Notes: generated from the sequence alone by a model not told the origin. Positions 1 to 11,881 are shown, counted from the stretch's first letter. The stretch: 64,000 nt of DNA from Nereocystis luetkeana (GCA_031213475.1 JARUPZ010000020.1:9785562-9849561); one strand, 5' to 3'. Numbers and translations: made by a program.

Positions 1-274
1 TGATGATAAGGCGGTTTGATTTGCGATATTGCGGGTTTGTTCTCATGGCGTCGAAATAAGACGTAATGGAGTGATTCTTATGGCACCAATTGTGCTGTAA
101 ACCGGTCGACTCGCCGGATGATACCGGTTGATGATTGACTACTGGCCAACACCGGTCGATAGGTTGGCGGTTTTTTTTCTTCTTCTTCCTAGGGTTGAAA
201 TTACACGGGAACTTTTGAACTTGTTGTGTGTCCATTAGGGTCCACACCATGATTGTTTGTTGTGCCTGCCCTCG

Positions 275-355
275 GTGACTTCTTTACCCCCTTTTTTTAG
301 CGGCATCTGGCCACCGGCGACTTCTTTACCCCCTTTTTTTAGCGGCATCTGGCCA
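275..355. repeat. 42-bp tandem duplication
   Basis: Two near-identical units run back to back. Each has GACTTCTTTACCCCC, a T-run and AGCGGCATCTGGCCAC, beginning at 277 and 319. Nothing coding is visible around them. Confidence 0.85.
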
Positions 356-369
356 CACGACAAACCATC

Positions 370-760
370 CGATCGTAGTTGCGGTTATCGCAACTCACAG
401 CATCCCAGCAGTAGTTGCCGATGTATCGGCAAGGCCTACGTACGCGTTACCTGGTAGTTTCCGAATATGCATGCCCGAAGTCTTCTTGTAGTTGCCGACA
501 CGTCGTTCCTTCAAGTGCTGGCCGATGTATTCCAATATATTTCGATGCTTGAGTAGTTGCCGATATCCCGATGCTGACGAATTGATGTTCAAAGTAGTCG
601 CCGGTATATCTGATATTGTCAGGGCATAGACCCTATACTTGCCGGTATATCGATCCAATCATACGAGTACAGCAGTAGCCACCGGCGTGTCGGTGCAGCC
701 ATCCGTCAAGTAGTTTCCGATATGTATTGATGCTATAGGTTTAGATTTAGCGGACACGCG
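370..760. repeat. Degenerate minisatellite (GTAGTTGCCGATAT-type units)
   Basis: About eight degenerate units of roughly 40-60 bp each carry a version of GTAGTTGCCGATAT followed by CGATGCT-like sequence (for example near 410, 490, 555, 595, 670 and 705). Short ORFs on both strands here are by-products of the repeat. No gene is supported between 1 and 2200. Confidence 0.65.
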
Positions 761-1308
761 TCTTGTCAGCCAAGATTACCGTTGGGTTGCCAGCCATGAG
801 TGCCATTTGGTTGCCAGCCTACAGTACCGTTGATCCAGGGGTTAGGTTCAGCCGGCACGTGTCTCGTTTTGTGTTCTACTTGTTAATCCTTCCGCTCCAA
901 GAGACAACAGTTGCAAATGCGGAGGAGGAGGCGGTGCGTGGGTGAAACTTAGGGGAACAGGCCAGAACAAAATATGTAGGAAGTTATTGTACGTACACGT
1001 GCTCCACCCTTTTTGTTTTTCTTCTCCGAGAGAGAGAGGTTCGAGGAAGGAAGAAGAAGAAGGGCGACTCGACCCTCGAGCGACCACGTCCGCCTCGGAT
1101 CGAGGGGAGATTTTGTTGATCGCTTGGCTCATGCCGGATTGCTGATAGATACAGCTGTGAGTCGGTACGACTTAAGTATCCAACTGCGCATTAGTCGGAC
1201 GGATAGTGATTCGTTCCCCCGAAGGTGCCGACCTGTGCGGCTTACTGGGTTTCCATACTTTTAGGAAGGATTTTTGAATGCGGGATATTTTTCTTTCTTT
1301 CTTGTGCG

Positions 1309-1330
1309 CCCCCCCCCCCCCCCCCCCCCC
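1309..1330. repeat. Homopolymer C-tract (22 bp)
   Basis: This is an uninterrupted run of C after CTTGTGCG. Similar runs of 10-20 C or G recur through the window, often as the end of the D-C repeat family, but this one has no recognisable D-C sequence beside it. Confidence 0.9.
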
Positions 1331-1943
1331 TTCGGCGGTCGCCGTCGAGGGCTAATATGACTCGAGTCGGCAAGTCGGCTGACTATGAGCCGGCTTTACC
1401 AGCCGAGACGCCAACTAAGGCAGCTAGATGGCTAACGGCACAGACCGATTAGTATTTGGTGATGAACTCCTGTCGACTCATATAGCTCTACAGAACGGAT
1501 TAAAATGTTTATCATGATCCAAATGGTTGAGGTTGTACGTCGTAGGCTGCTTGTTGTTTTTATTTTCTGGGGGGTCATGTAGAATGAAAGCTGACATTCT
1601 GTCGCCCAGGGCCAAGAGAGGTGGGGGGTTGGAGGGGGGATGCAAACAGCGATATGTGAATATAAAATAGTTATATTTCCTGGCACCTTGGGTATGGCAT
1701 TTCCCGGTTGCTTACATCACTTCACGATGATGGCGTGGCTTTTCCAGCTGCTCGGAATATGACACCCGAAGGGTGTTTGTTATGGTGCCCTGACTTCCTT
1801 TGGGCTCAGCTGCTGATCTACATGCGTATGCAGCCGTACAGTGCGTGCCTGTAGCTCGACGAATAGGAAATGACCTACTTGATAATAAGAACATTCGGTG
1901 CCCTTTTTTTCGGGACGCTAAGAAAAACGCCTTCAGGGCAAAA

Positions 1944-2011
1944 ACCGCAGTCCCTTTTGGGGAGGAACCAGTCAAATTTCAAGCAATTTGCCCCCAAAAC
2001 GGGACTGCGGT
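1944..2011. repeat. Imperfect inverted repeat (hairpin element)
   Basis: The left arm ACCGCAGTCCCTTTTGGGG (1944-1962) is matched by CCCCAAAACGGGACTGCGGT (1992-2011) around a loop of about 29 bp. A related, more decayed hairpin lies at 5598-5660 and a weaker one at 39700-39835, so this looks like a small dispersed family rather than a local accident. No coding potential. Confidence 0.7.
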
Positions 2012-2224
2012 CCTAAAATAAACCGTTTTAGTGCTACACTCTAATCCCGGGTAACTTGTCGCCCCCGATTCGCGAGAGCAATCCTAACACGTAAACAACC
2101 TTGGTACTTTTTTTGCTCATAGGGTTGCAAGTTGGCTGGAGTTCCCCCGGCTGGTCGTTGGTTGCGAGGCGAAGCCAGCCTACCAACAATTGTCATTAGT
2201 CTACTACAGTCAGGCGAACGAAGC

Positions 2225-2482
2225 GAGCCAAAAAGAGCAAGTCCGCCTCACAACAAGCGGTTTGCAATGGGATGCAGCTCACCCTTCGTGCGACTCGCCG
2301 AACACCTCACGGCGCTTCGCGCTTGGTGCAAGCAGTGTCTGCCAGGTCATTGGAAACCCGACGTGCTCCCTCCCGGCATTGTAGGGGTGCGAGGGTCTGT
2401 GGTCGTAAGACTACGGCCATGCATGGCATCGAGTACCCCCCCCCCCCGGTGCAAGCATCAAATGAGTACCCCCCCCCCCCCC
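2225..2482 (+). repeat. D-C repeat family, C-part copy 1
   Basis: The copy contains GCTTCGCGCTTGGTGCAAGC, then AACCCGACGTGCTC, GATGCGAGGGTCTATGG-like and CTACGGCCATGCATG motifs, and ends in GAGTAC plus C-tracts. Homologous copies lie at 30665-30880 (minus), 33960-34310, 50195-50385 and 52884-53100. Overlapping ORFs of 60-130 codons here are not conserved in frame between copies, so I treat them as chance. Confidence 0.75.
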
Positions 2483-3139
2483 CCCTGGTTTTTGTCGGAA
2501 GCCCAAGGGAGAAGGAGAGGGGCCCGCTGATGATGCCGACGGGAGGTAAAACTTACATTAGTTTGGCTTCAATTTACGAACTAAAAGCATGACAACCCAA
2601 ACAAGCCTTCCTATTTATACGAACAAGGAAAAACCCAAGGGGTCGCATACAGTAGTTGGCCACAGCTGCAGCACTTAATAACTGTAAATGCCTCCTAGCC
2701 AACTAAAACTATCAATTGTCGGCGACTTAGTGTCAGCCAACCCACACCCCCCGTAAAAGTATAACAACTACTGATAGCGTGGGCTGGTATTAGGTTTATT
2801 GTCGGAGGGCCGGTACTGCACGATACCTGGTACCTGGTATACTGCAAGCTAGCGTTCAAAAAGGGGTTACTTTTTTTTCCGAGAAGGAATTTGCGCTCGG
2901 GAGGGAGGTTGGCCTGCAAGAGGGCGCGTTCGTCCATCTGCAGCGTGGATGAGGGCAGTATGAGTCCTTTGCCTTGTCGTCTCCTTCGTATATAGCACGC
3001 GTCTTTTCAAGCAAAAAAAAAACACCTTTCGACGAAAATTCGCTGTATTTATTTTTCGATTTTTTCCAAACTTTTCATATTAGTAGTTGTCACGATTCGG
3101 GACAACTGTAGGGTCCGCCACACGATTTCATTTTTTTAT

Positions 3140-4225
3140 TCATTTCCATGGAAGTGACATATACCGGGAAGTGAAATACTTCCATGGAGGCTCATGTTTT
3201 AGTTCCGTCGACAGGGGCGTCCGTGAAAAAGGGAAACGACACACCATACACTCCTAGAGGCCGGAATGGAAAACCGTTGCAACCATTGTGACCACACGAT
3301 GAAATAAGAAAAAAGAAAAAAAATATCCTCCTTATCTTCAATTTTTTCGCTCGGGTCTAGTAACCCCCCCCCCCCCCCCTCACTGTCTAGCGGGAAAAAA
3401 TCTGTGGCGGTTCATATATATTTTTTCCGGGGGCGCTTGCTTGCCATGGACGCCAAATTTACTTAGTACTGGTACCTTTTTAAAAGTATGTATGTGGAAA
3501 GTTCCACTGTTAGTGAAAGTGGAAGCTTCCACCAACTTCCAACAAATGAACTTCCCACAACCACGCTAGGTGGGAGCTGCCATGGACTTCCCCAAGAGCC
3601 TGCCAACCTCCAATACTTCCACCAGCTTCCATAGACTCCATTACTTCCTCCATGGAAGCGATTTTACTTCCATGGAAGTTTTTTTGGTCCCACGGTTCCT
3701 GAGCTTAGGGTGACTGGTGCCCCCCCACCAGTGGCTCCTGCGCAAGACTGCACCTTGTCGGCGGGAGCAGGGAGCCAAGTACGACGGGTCCACTGCGGGG
3801 TGAAGATACCAAGCGGGAGCAGGGTGGTAGGGAGATTGGTGCAATATCCCACGGGGGCAGATTGTATGGAAGCTTACACAGCTTCCAAGGGAGTACATCC
3901 AACTTTTATGGAAGTACCTTTGTTTCCACCGGAATTGGTGAACGCTTCTTTGGAAGCTGCTGAAAGATTCCATCAAAATTATTATTTGCTTCCGTCTACC
4001 TCCATGGAGTAAATCTGACTTCTGTGCTACTCGTATGGAAGCTTTTTGCTTTCATTCTTACTGCCATGGACGTAGTATTGTTGCCATGGACGTAATATTG
4101 TTGCCATGGACGTAATGTTGTTGCCATGGACGTAAAATGGAAACTGCCATGGAAGTAAAACTCACATGGACGTATAATTGCTTCCTCCAAGGAAGTTTTT
4201 TACGCCCATGGAAACTTCCATGGAA
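3140..4225. repeat. Dispersed CCATGG-centred palindrome array
   Basis: About twenty copies of short palindromes based on CTTCCATGGAAG, CCATGGACGTA and variants with one changed base occur in about 1.1 kb. No other part of the window has this density, although a small related patch sits at 24597-24642. ORFs through it on both strands are produced by the repetition. It lies downstream of the LRR gene and has no recognisable gene. Confidence 0.75.
4069..4140. repeat. 20-bp tandem repeat (TTGCCATGGACGTAATATTG)
   Basis: Four consecutive units of about 20 bp, each with GCCATGGACGTA, differ from each other by one to three bases. This is the most regular part of the surrounding CCATGG array. Confidence 0.9.
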
Positions 4226-4263
4226 GTAAACTCAAAAACCAATCATGTGGGAGATCGCAACTA

Positions 4264-4368
4264 TTACGGGGGGCCATAGTTAACAGGACCTATGGTATAC
4301 ATAAAAACCTATATGTTTAACAATTTTTCCTAACAATATTTGGTCCTGTTAACTATGACCCCCCGTAA
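4264..4368. mobile_element. MITE family A, copy 1
   Basis: This 105-bp element has terminal inverted repeats that start TTACGGGGG and run about 27 bp to AGGACC. The left flank is TA; the right flank is TG, where other copies have TA, so one base has probably changed. It has no coding capacity. It lies 122 bp beyond the stop codon of the minus-strand LRR gene, in inverted orientation to copy 2 at the other end of that gene. Confidence 0.92.
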
Positions 4369-4489
4369 TGACTGTATCACGATATGCGACAACTATCACG
4401 ACTTTCGAAAATGTCACATTTTTTGTTGTTGTCATGTATGTCTCGTTAGGAATTACACTACAAAATATTAACACGCAGCGTCTGTCCAC

Positions 4490-7400
4490 TCAGTGTTTCT
4501 GGCCTATTTCCTGGGATCCAGCAGCAGCATCAGCGGTAGCAGCAGTAGCGGCGGCAGCAACCTCGAAACGGTTGGGCCAGTCGCGGCAGAGGTAGGCCAC
4601 CGCGCACACGTTCCCTTCGATGCAGCTGCAGCTTTCTTCTCTTCGCCCCTCGTTCACACACTGATCACCTGCTTATCGCAACAACAATAATTCGCCAAAA
4701 AAACACAAAAAAAAATTCGGGGGGCAGGAGAAGAACAATAATAAGACTTTTTTTGCTCTCGCCTCCGTACTGTCTCATTTTACACAAGGTCAAGGTCACA
4801 CCCAAGGCCTTTCACTCTGTCCCGTAGACCCGAGGAACAAACCCACCTCGGTGTGTATACCCCACACCGCAACCATAAACAGAAGATAACCTGCCCAGGG
4901 CGTCCGCCACACATACATACACGTGATTGACGTCGACGATGTCTCGTATACCTGCATCCCGCTTAAAAAACGATTATTGTTTTCTTCGGAGCTACTTGCT
5001 ATAGTTCTCTGCGCCTGTTTGAGGTAGGTTTGTTGCTGACGGTGGGAGCTGGCTAGATTTGGCTGTAGTCATTGTTGGGGGGGGGCTTATATAGTAATAC
5101 ATAATAATACGTACCTGGTAGTAATACATACCAGGTAGTAATATATAGTAATCAGAACGCACGCTGAAGCCAAAAACAAAGGTGTCCCCATAACTTTACG
5201 CGGCATGTTTGGCCCTCGTGTTCTGATTACTGTAGATATGCCCCCCCGTATGTAACACTTGAGTGGGCGAAGTAAATATCGCCTGAACGGTTCAGCATTG
5301 TATCAAGAAAAACGCACGTAAACGAGCCACAAACGCGCCAGTCAGATACAATACAAAAATAAAAACACCACGTTACCACCAATTGGAATGCCTTAGCCAA
5401 CTGATGACTAGTCGGCGGCTTATAGCAGTCGAATTGACTGTGTACCGGTCGGGTTTCGCTTGCAATATTTATGCCAAGAGCCGGCTGCATAGATATCAGG
5501 AATGAACGTGAGGAGCTTGTCAAAGCAGAGGTGGGCCGTAAGTTGATACTTCATACCCCTACCTTAGCACCGTAACCCTTTCAGGGCTGTTAGGACTGCA
5601 GTCTCGTTTTGGGGACAAACCACTCAACTTCCAAGCAGCTTGTCCCAAAAGGGTTAACAGGGGCGCCGGCGTGGGTCAGTCTGTTTCCACCAAAAAATGT
5701 TGTCTGCGGCGACTTGTTTTTTAATGATGTGATGTGACCATACTTCGCAGTATGACCGCAAACAGACAATTAATTGCGTGACGTGACGGCACGTGGCGGT
5801 GGCACGAACGATTTGCCCCCTTTTTTTGAAAGAATCCCTTACAATAGAATTTTTAACCTGTTTTTTTTTTCACTTGGTTCCCACTACGAGTATCAGTAGT
5901 GGAAACGTATAAGTGCGTGTGTCCGTGCGTGTGGACTAACGGCTCACCGATAGAGAGGAGCTCGAACAAAGGTCCTTTCGACGAGGGCATCGTCATGGCC
6001 TGCCTCGACACTTCTTCGCCGTTTAGGGTTTTCAACGTCGGTAAACCCTGAGGCAGGGCAGGGAAGGGCCAGGCCTTTTCGAAAACATTCGGGAATTAGT
6101 GTAGGATAGTTTTTGCAGTGTGCGGTACGCGACAGCAATCTATAACCCCCTTGTTACGCCAAGGCTGGCGGGTAGTGTAATGTCAACGTTGAGCATAAAT
6201 AGGCTCTGGAAGGCTACCAGGCAACACATAGGATGAAGGGCCGCGTTCCTCGCTGAGCACAAATGATTCGCTGTAGTAAGCGGTGGCCAACTCAGGAATG
6301 CGTCATCAGGTAGGTGCGCGTAGGCGTTTCGGCAATATATACATGCGACTTGGAAATAGAGTTAGGGATTTGCAACTAACCTATTGATGCAGACAGCTGG
6401 TGATGCTAGGGCTCTCTTTAATAGACCGGTAGCATGGGTCTCTTGATCGTTTCATCCCTGGGTCTTCCTCTCTTATTTATGTGCTTGCGCGTGGCCGTCT
6501 ACCAGTAGTAGGAGTCAACGCCTGTGGAGCAAAAGCTACCCATTTAAATTTTTAGGATGACCAACCGTATCTGTGGCAATAGTAACGCTGTCACACAGCA
6601 AAGTGTTCCGGGCGCACGACGACGTGGGTGGCATAAGTCATCACGGGTATCACGTTATCACGTCGCCACGCTATCATGCCAACTATTTGCTAGCAAGACT
6701 CTTGCGTGGCTTCGGTGTCCCCGACGGAGATGATCCGTCTGGTGGTATTTATTTTGAGGGCGATCGGCTGAAAACCTTCAGTAACTCGTTTTTTACGTTC
6801 TTGTGCTGTGGGGCTTGATACAGCAGTAGTTGCTAGAAGGACGACCGCATACCGGCATGATTGTAAGAAAACCGACCCTATCTACTAGTACCACCGGGCG
6901 GGTTTGTTTGGATCGAGAGCCGAAGAGTCAGACTCGACATTTTTCAAGGAGGTTCACCATTATGTATGGTTAAGTTTCACTACAGTAATTAATTAGGGAT
7001 TATTCCGTCATAATGCTAAAGTCACCAGCGAGAGGTATCCTCCTTTCAAATGGAACGCACTTTGGGAATCCGCTGGACTTCGCTCGTTTCCTGGTCGTGA
7101 GGCAAGCGGTTGTCTCTGAAGTCGAGGCTGATCAGTCGCGGGAAGGCAGCCCTCGTAACCACCGCCAAGGAATCCACAGAGCTTTCGAAGCGGTTGGAAG
7201 ACAAGTTGAGTTCGACAAGCGACGTCAGGACACGCAGGGCGCACCAAGGAGTGCTGCTGCTTGCTGCGGTGTGCTGATGTCCTTGGTGGTGTTCAGAACA
7301 CGCCGCCTCGCTCGGGGCCGCGGTGACCAACAAGCTATCCAACCTGAGGATGTTGAGTAGGACAGCACACTGTGTCATTTACTACGGAGTCGTGCCACGT

Positions 7401-10400
7401 TTTTGCTCTTACTACGGAGCGAATGTTCCACGTCTCGGACAGATGCCGATCTATCTGTCTACTATAGATCATCTACATCACCTGGTAGATCCTAACCAGC
7501 CGTTACGAGAGGCTGCGCAGCATCTGCATAGTACATATCCAGCCCAGGAAATATGTCCTAGATCGTTGAGAGGAGACGGTTCCCACCCGGCAGCGACGAG
7601 ATAATAAATATCAGTATTGCGTCTACTCTGAAGTACCTTCTATTAACAGATTCGTTTCTGTTTCAGCAAAGCTGATCGATCGAGTGTATGAAATTTATCG
7701 GCCTGCTTGAATGTCGAGTGGCATCGAGCGAGCGATGCGAGCTCCAATCACCGCCCTCCCGGCTGGCGAGGGGGCCAAGTATAGCCGCTGTGGTAGGTGA
7801 GTACCCTGGGGACAAAGTAGGATCCCATGCCAGGTTTCCCATTGATAGGGTTCTGCGATTCAAAATCGTGTATGTTGGATGCGTATTCTGTAGAATGGAA
7901 CAACAACAGCTTTATTCCACTATCAGGTCGCCAAGGGGACTAAACCAAGACGGGCTCGGAACGTCCTCACCCCGAACCTCAGTTGCCGCTCCAAGACAGG
8001 CCTCCCAAGTAATACACGCACGCTCCCATTCCCTAAACTCAGGTACTACTGTACGTAGCTACCTTTATTTCAAGGGATCTCAAGGCAGTACCATAACAGG
8101 TACAATACGCTACGGAAACACGACAAAACAATCGTAACCATTATCAGCTACTGTGGTACAGCAGCACCTGTTTCCTTCGAGATTCAGGCTGCGGAGGGTC
8201 GGTCCTAGCTCCGAAGGAAAGGCTTCGGGAGCAATGGTGCCGATGTTGTTCTTCGAGAGGTCCAAAATCTGAAGCTTCCCCAGAGCTTGCAACGAGGGTA
8301 TTCTCGTCAAGCTATTGCCTGGAAGTGCAGTAGGGCACCGTCGTGGTACAGGATTTGTGGAGATAGTGTGGCGTGCATGGTCAGGAGGGTTTGTTCTGCA
8401 AGATGTATAACATGTAAAGCTTCCCGAGACGTTGCGAAAGAGGCATTTTCGTCGGGTTATTTCCTGGAAGAACAGGTTCTGTCGAGAGAGTGTGGCGTGC
8501 ATGGACAGGGGGGTGTATCATCTTTTTATTATTAAGGTCATAGCCTGAAAATGTAGGACAGGGGCGGTATTCCGCTTTTAACAAGCAATCAGTTTTGTCG
8601 CGGCAGTGTAACGTGTATAGGAAACATATGGATGTACCGCTTGCTGGCTAGGGTGTTTTTTTCATGAAACGAAGTGAAGCGTGCATGGAGCGGGGGAGTA
8701 TACCGCCTCCAAAAAATAAGTATATTTGTCACAACAGTGTGCCGTGTATGGACAGGGGAGGGGGTGCATCGCGTCAGTAAAAAATAGTCTTGTCGAGGTA
8801 TTGCAGCGTGTATGGACAAGGGATGGATGTACCGCTTCTAAAAAAATGTACCCTGTCATCTTGTCATGGCAAGGCAGCGTGCGTGCAGGTGCATGGGCAG
8901 GGGTGTATCGCTTCGAACTAACAGACACAAACGCCAAGGGAACGGGCACACTGTGCCGATTCCAACGAACAGGGATTTTTGTCATGGTATTGTGGCGCTT
9001 GCACGGGCGGGGGGTGAATCGCTTCAAACAAAACAGGTAGTTTTGCCAAGATATCGTAGCGTGTATGGGCAACGGGTGTACTACTGCTGTACCGCTTTCC
9101 ACATACAAGAAATTTGCCTTGGTAGTAAATACCGCGCATAGGACAGGGGGTGTACTCCTTCTAGCCGACAGGGAACAGGAGAGGGGGGGCGGGGCGGTGC
9201 GGCGCGGGTCAAGTAGGAAGTCAACTGTGACCAAAGGGGCTATTTTTTCGGCGACCTCGATATCGCCCCCCCCCCCCCCCCAACGCGAGGTACTGTAGTT
9301 CGGAATCGGACCCCCTCCTTTGAGGGCAAAACCGACTCGAAGAAAAAGAAGACTCGGCCTCGTCCGTCCACCCTAAATTCAAGTCATTTCCTTCCCAACA
9401 AAATTAGATTCTTCACAGCCTCACCAATAGGACAGGAGCTGATCATGTGAGATGATTTATCACTGTTCACACACTTTGGCCGCCCGCTCGGGCGTGTTTA
9501 CACCAGCAAACCCGTTTCCACGGTTCTACGGCAAATCAGCGCCCGAAAACCAAAGGCGACTGGTCAGCGAGGACGAACATGTCATCGACTGCGGGCTGGA
9601 GGAAGGCAGACACCATCAAGGTAAAGCATGCACACATCGGGCAGACCCGATACATCATCTAGATCATCTACAGATAGGCCGTCTAGATCCTAAACTAACT
9701 GCTGTTACGGTATGATGTGCAGGATCCGCATAGTATAACTTTAGCTCAGGAAACGTGTGCTGCTGTAGATCATGCGGAGTGTACGGCTTCGACCCGCCAA
9801 CATGAGCTAGATCATTCAGATCGGGAAAACCCTGAGCCACTTAGATTGTGAAGCTCGATGATCTGTGGGGCTTGTGGTGGGTTTTTCGTTTCGATGGCCC
9901 TTGAAATTGCTCCTTCTTCATGACAATCTTTGTGAGTGATCAACGTTGAAGCTTATGCTGCACTTTAATCGGATGGCAAACGCAATAGCAACAACAATTA
10001 ATTGCAAGGCTGGTCTTCATGTATTTCTTGTTTCCTTCTACTAATAACAGCATGTTTCCGTAGTTGCCTCGGGTTTTGTCTGCATGATAATGTTTATGAT
10101 TGATCAGCGTCGAAGCTCATGCTATGCATTGTCAGATGTGATATCAACAACAATACTTATAACAATAACAATACAGTATGGGCCGCCAAGGAGAAACACC
10201 TCCTATTAAAATTAGCAAGTATTTTTGGGCCTTATTGTGGCACCATCCCCGGACAACGTTGATCATAGGCGATATAGGATTTAGTGTTCTTCTCTCTACT
10301 GAACACGATTTCTTGTTCTAAATTTCTTAGCGTCCTCGCCATAGAGTGAGCCTTACGTTCTTGTTAGGCGTTATCTCATTCGCGGACCGATACTGAACGT

Positions 10401-11570
10401 CACACTTTATAGTAAATCCCTCTGAAGAATCGGTCGAAGTACTAGCTTTTCAAGGTTAGTATATGTTACCTGGCGCTGACAACTCCCGCAGCCACGGAGT
10501 GAAAGCAGCGACGACTGTCTCCAAACCCTCATCTCCGAGCCGCGTGCCGACCAGGTCGATCTTCACAAGTGCCGTCGTCAACAGGCGCCAGGCACATCTC
10601 GAACCAATACTGGCATTGCCACCACTGTTGGTCTTGTTCACCAACGCCGCCGCGCTGTCTTCCCCACGTACCACAAGTCGCTCGACAGGTCTGTCATCAT
10701 CATCGGCATCGCCATCGTCGTCATCACGCCAATCATCGTCGCCGTTTGGTGCAGTCGGGGCAGCCGCTGCTACCCCCCCTGCGTTGATTTCTTCACCCCC
10801 TGCTTCTTCTTCGCGGCATAGCACCTCGTGCTTTAGGGCGACAGTGGTAGTCGCCAACCTGTATGTAACATAAAACAAATTTTATCAGACTGGGCCGAGT
10901 GTTTATGAGTGGTCAACGTTGATGATCATCATGCGGTGCACTGCGAATCGTTCACACTCTGTCGGATATCACGGATGCTTTTGGGTACCCCGTGACTCTG
11001 TTCCCCATCTGAAAACTTCTCATTCTTATCCAAGTTCCATTTGTCATCTGACAAGTTTAAGTTTTTGTTCTCGCTTTTTGAAGTCGATGTAATAAATTTC
11101 AAAGTTTCCTTTTTACATGTAGATGCTTACGATTGGCACAAACGTTGCACACTTGTCCGATGGCCAAATGAAGTAACCGTATTATGTAAGGCAGGGTGTG
11201 CCCTAAAGCAATTTCAGTTCACACGCGTTTTTCTTATATACGTATTCGCCATTCGTGCAAAAGTCGAGCCAAAGGAGCTTACGACGTAACTCCCAATTAC
11301 TCAAGTGCTGTCACGTAATGTAGGCGTACTACTGTCTGTCCCGTCTATATACTATGTTCGTTTTATAAAGGATAGACCACTGAGCTGCTCAGTCAGCGCT
11401 GAATATATCCCAACGAACCTGAACTTCTCGGGTGTCGAAGCTTCAACGACAGCTTTAGCCCTAGCCCCCGTCGTCAAGGTCAGCCCTCGCCCGTAAGACC
11501 CCGCATCCTGCAGACGTTTCCACTCCTCAGCAGGGCTGAGCCTCCCTCCAAGCGGGGATCTATTGACCAT
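4490..11570 (-). CDS. Leucine-rich-repeat protein, 387 aa, six exons
   Basis: Reconstructed exons, in transcript order, are 11570-11419, 10858-10470, 8318-8168, 7253-7061, 6047-5948 and 4668-4490 (stop at 4492-4490). Junction phases agree (2,1,2,0,1) and the CDS is 1164 nt. The N-terminal 50 residues and the Asp/Glu-rich linker (about residues 67-107, with runs such as DDDD) resemble no domain I know. An RNase-inhibitor-like LRR follows at about 143-180 (LVKIDLVGTRLGDEGLETVV), then plain LRRs (LQILDLSKNNI, LRSLNLEGN, LVELNLSSNRF, LISLDFRDNRL) and an LRR cap at about 297-308 (LPTLKTLNGEEV). The last exon adds a Cys-rich, then Ala-rich tail. There is no signal peptide and no transmembrane segment, so it is probably cytosolic and protein-binding. 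Brown-algal LRR-GTPases (ROCO) have comparable LRRs, but no Roc or COR domain is seen here. The acceptor of exon 4 is ambiguous by 3-6 nt within a CAG run. The start ATG and last exon are less certain than the LRR exons. Confidence 0.75.
5598..5660. repeat. Decayed copy of the 1944-2011 hairpin element
   Basis: The segment GGACTGCAGTCTCG..TTTTGGGGACAA..CCAAGCAGCTTGTCCCAAAAGGG follows the same order of motifs as 1944-2011. It lies in the last intron of the LRR gene. Confidence 0.5.
7456..7604. repeat. Repeat family F copy (GATC-rich)
   Basis: This copy shares CTAGATCCTAACC-like, CATAGTACATATCCAGCCCAGG and TCCCACCCGGCA motifs with copies at 9640-9860, 15560-15760, 22830-23065 and others. Compared with the copy at 22830 it carries a 12-bp insertion at 7476-7487 that duplicates a TA and contains CACCTGG. 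It lies in intron 3 of the LRR gene. Confidence 0.65.
9640..9860. repeat. Repeat family F copy
   Basis: GATC-rich sequence with TAGATCATCTAC, GTCTAGATCCTAA, GCATAGTATA, CTCAGGAAAC, CAACATGAGCTAGATCAT and CAGATCGGGAAAACCC. These motifs occur in the same order in the copies at 15560, 22830 and 29640. It lies in intron 2 of the LRR gene. Confidence 0.6.
9927..10160 (+). repeat. Two tandem retroelement 3'-tail fragments
   Basis: Both pieces (about 9927-9990 and 10085-10145) match the 3' end of the non-LTR element at 15415-15470, with versions of GAGTGATCAACGTTGAAGC, TCATGCTGCAC and GTCGGATGG. A third tail lies at 10893-10975. All are in the + orientation, antisense to the LRR gene whose introns 1 and 2 contain them. 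Confidence 0.6.
10893..10975 (+). repeat. Retroelement 3'-tail fragment
   Basis: Contains TTTATGAGTGGTCAACGTTG, a diverged CATGCGGTGCAC and TCTGTCGGAT, matching the tail of the element ending at about 15475. It lies 35 bp upstream, on the transcript of the minus-strand LRR gene, of the exon at 10858-10470. Confidence 0.5.
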
Positions 11571-11776
11571 CGCAGCAAAAAAGTATGCGGTGCACCACCG
11601 GGATTTTTATGAGGTTCCTCACACGGAGAGAGCTCGCTACGAGTGCTCTACCCAAAAACTGACTTCGAAAGAAAATTAAAAGGTCAACACGACGGGCCAT
11701 GCGGCCTTAGGTACAGAACGAAAAATGTAGTTTGAAAAAAACCCTCCATCACTTTCACTTTCCAGCTTAACTCGTA

Positions 11777-11881
11777 TTACGGGGGCCCATAGTTAATAGG
11801 ACCAAATATTGTTAGTAAAAATAGGTAAATATATGGGTGTTTGTGTACACCATAGGTCCTATTAACTATGGTCCCCCGTAA
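11777..11881. mobile_element. MITE family A, copy 2
   Basis: This 105-bp element has TTACGGGGG-type inverted ends and a perfect TA duplication (11775-11776 and 11882-11883). Its internal sequence is the reverse complement of copy 1. It begins 207 bp upstream of the proposed LRR start codon, so it may lie in that promoter. Confidence 0.95.

Noticed and set aside
2695..2937. Minus-strand ORF of 80 codons with an exon-like start after CTGCAG (MDERALLQANLPPERKFLLG)
   Set aside because: Composition near 2880-2940 is exon-like, but there is no recognised domain, no good donor, and no phase link to the LRR gene, whose last exon already ends in a stop.
8589..9234. Overlapping ORFs of 70-190 codons on both strands in LRR intron 2
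   Set aside because: They come from degenerate repeats of GTATGGACAGGGG and GGTGTACCGCTTC-like units about 60-100 bp long. Frames are not consistent between units.
10463..10873. Plus-strand ORF of 136 codons, Ser/Pro/His-rich
   Set aside because: It is the antisense of LRR exon 2. The GAT-rich acidic codons give an open frame on the other strand.
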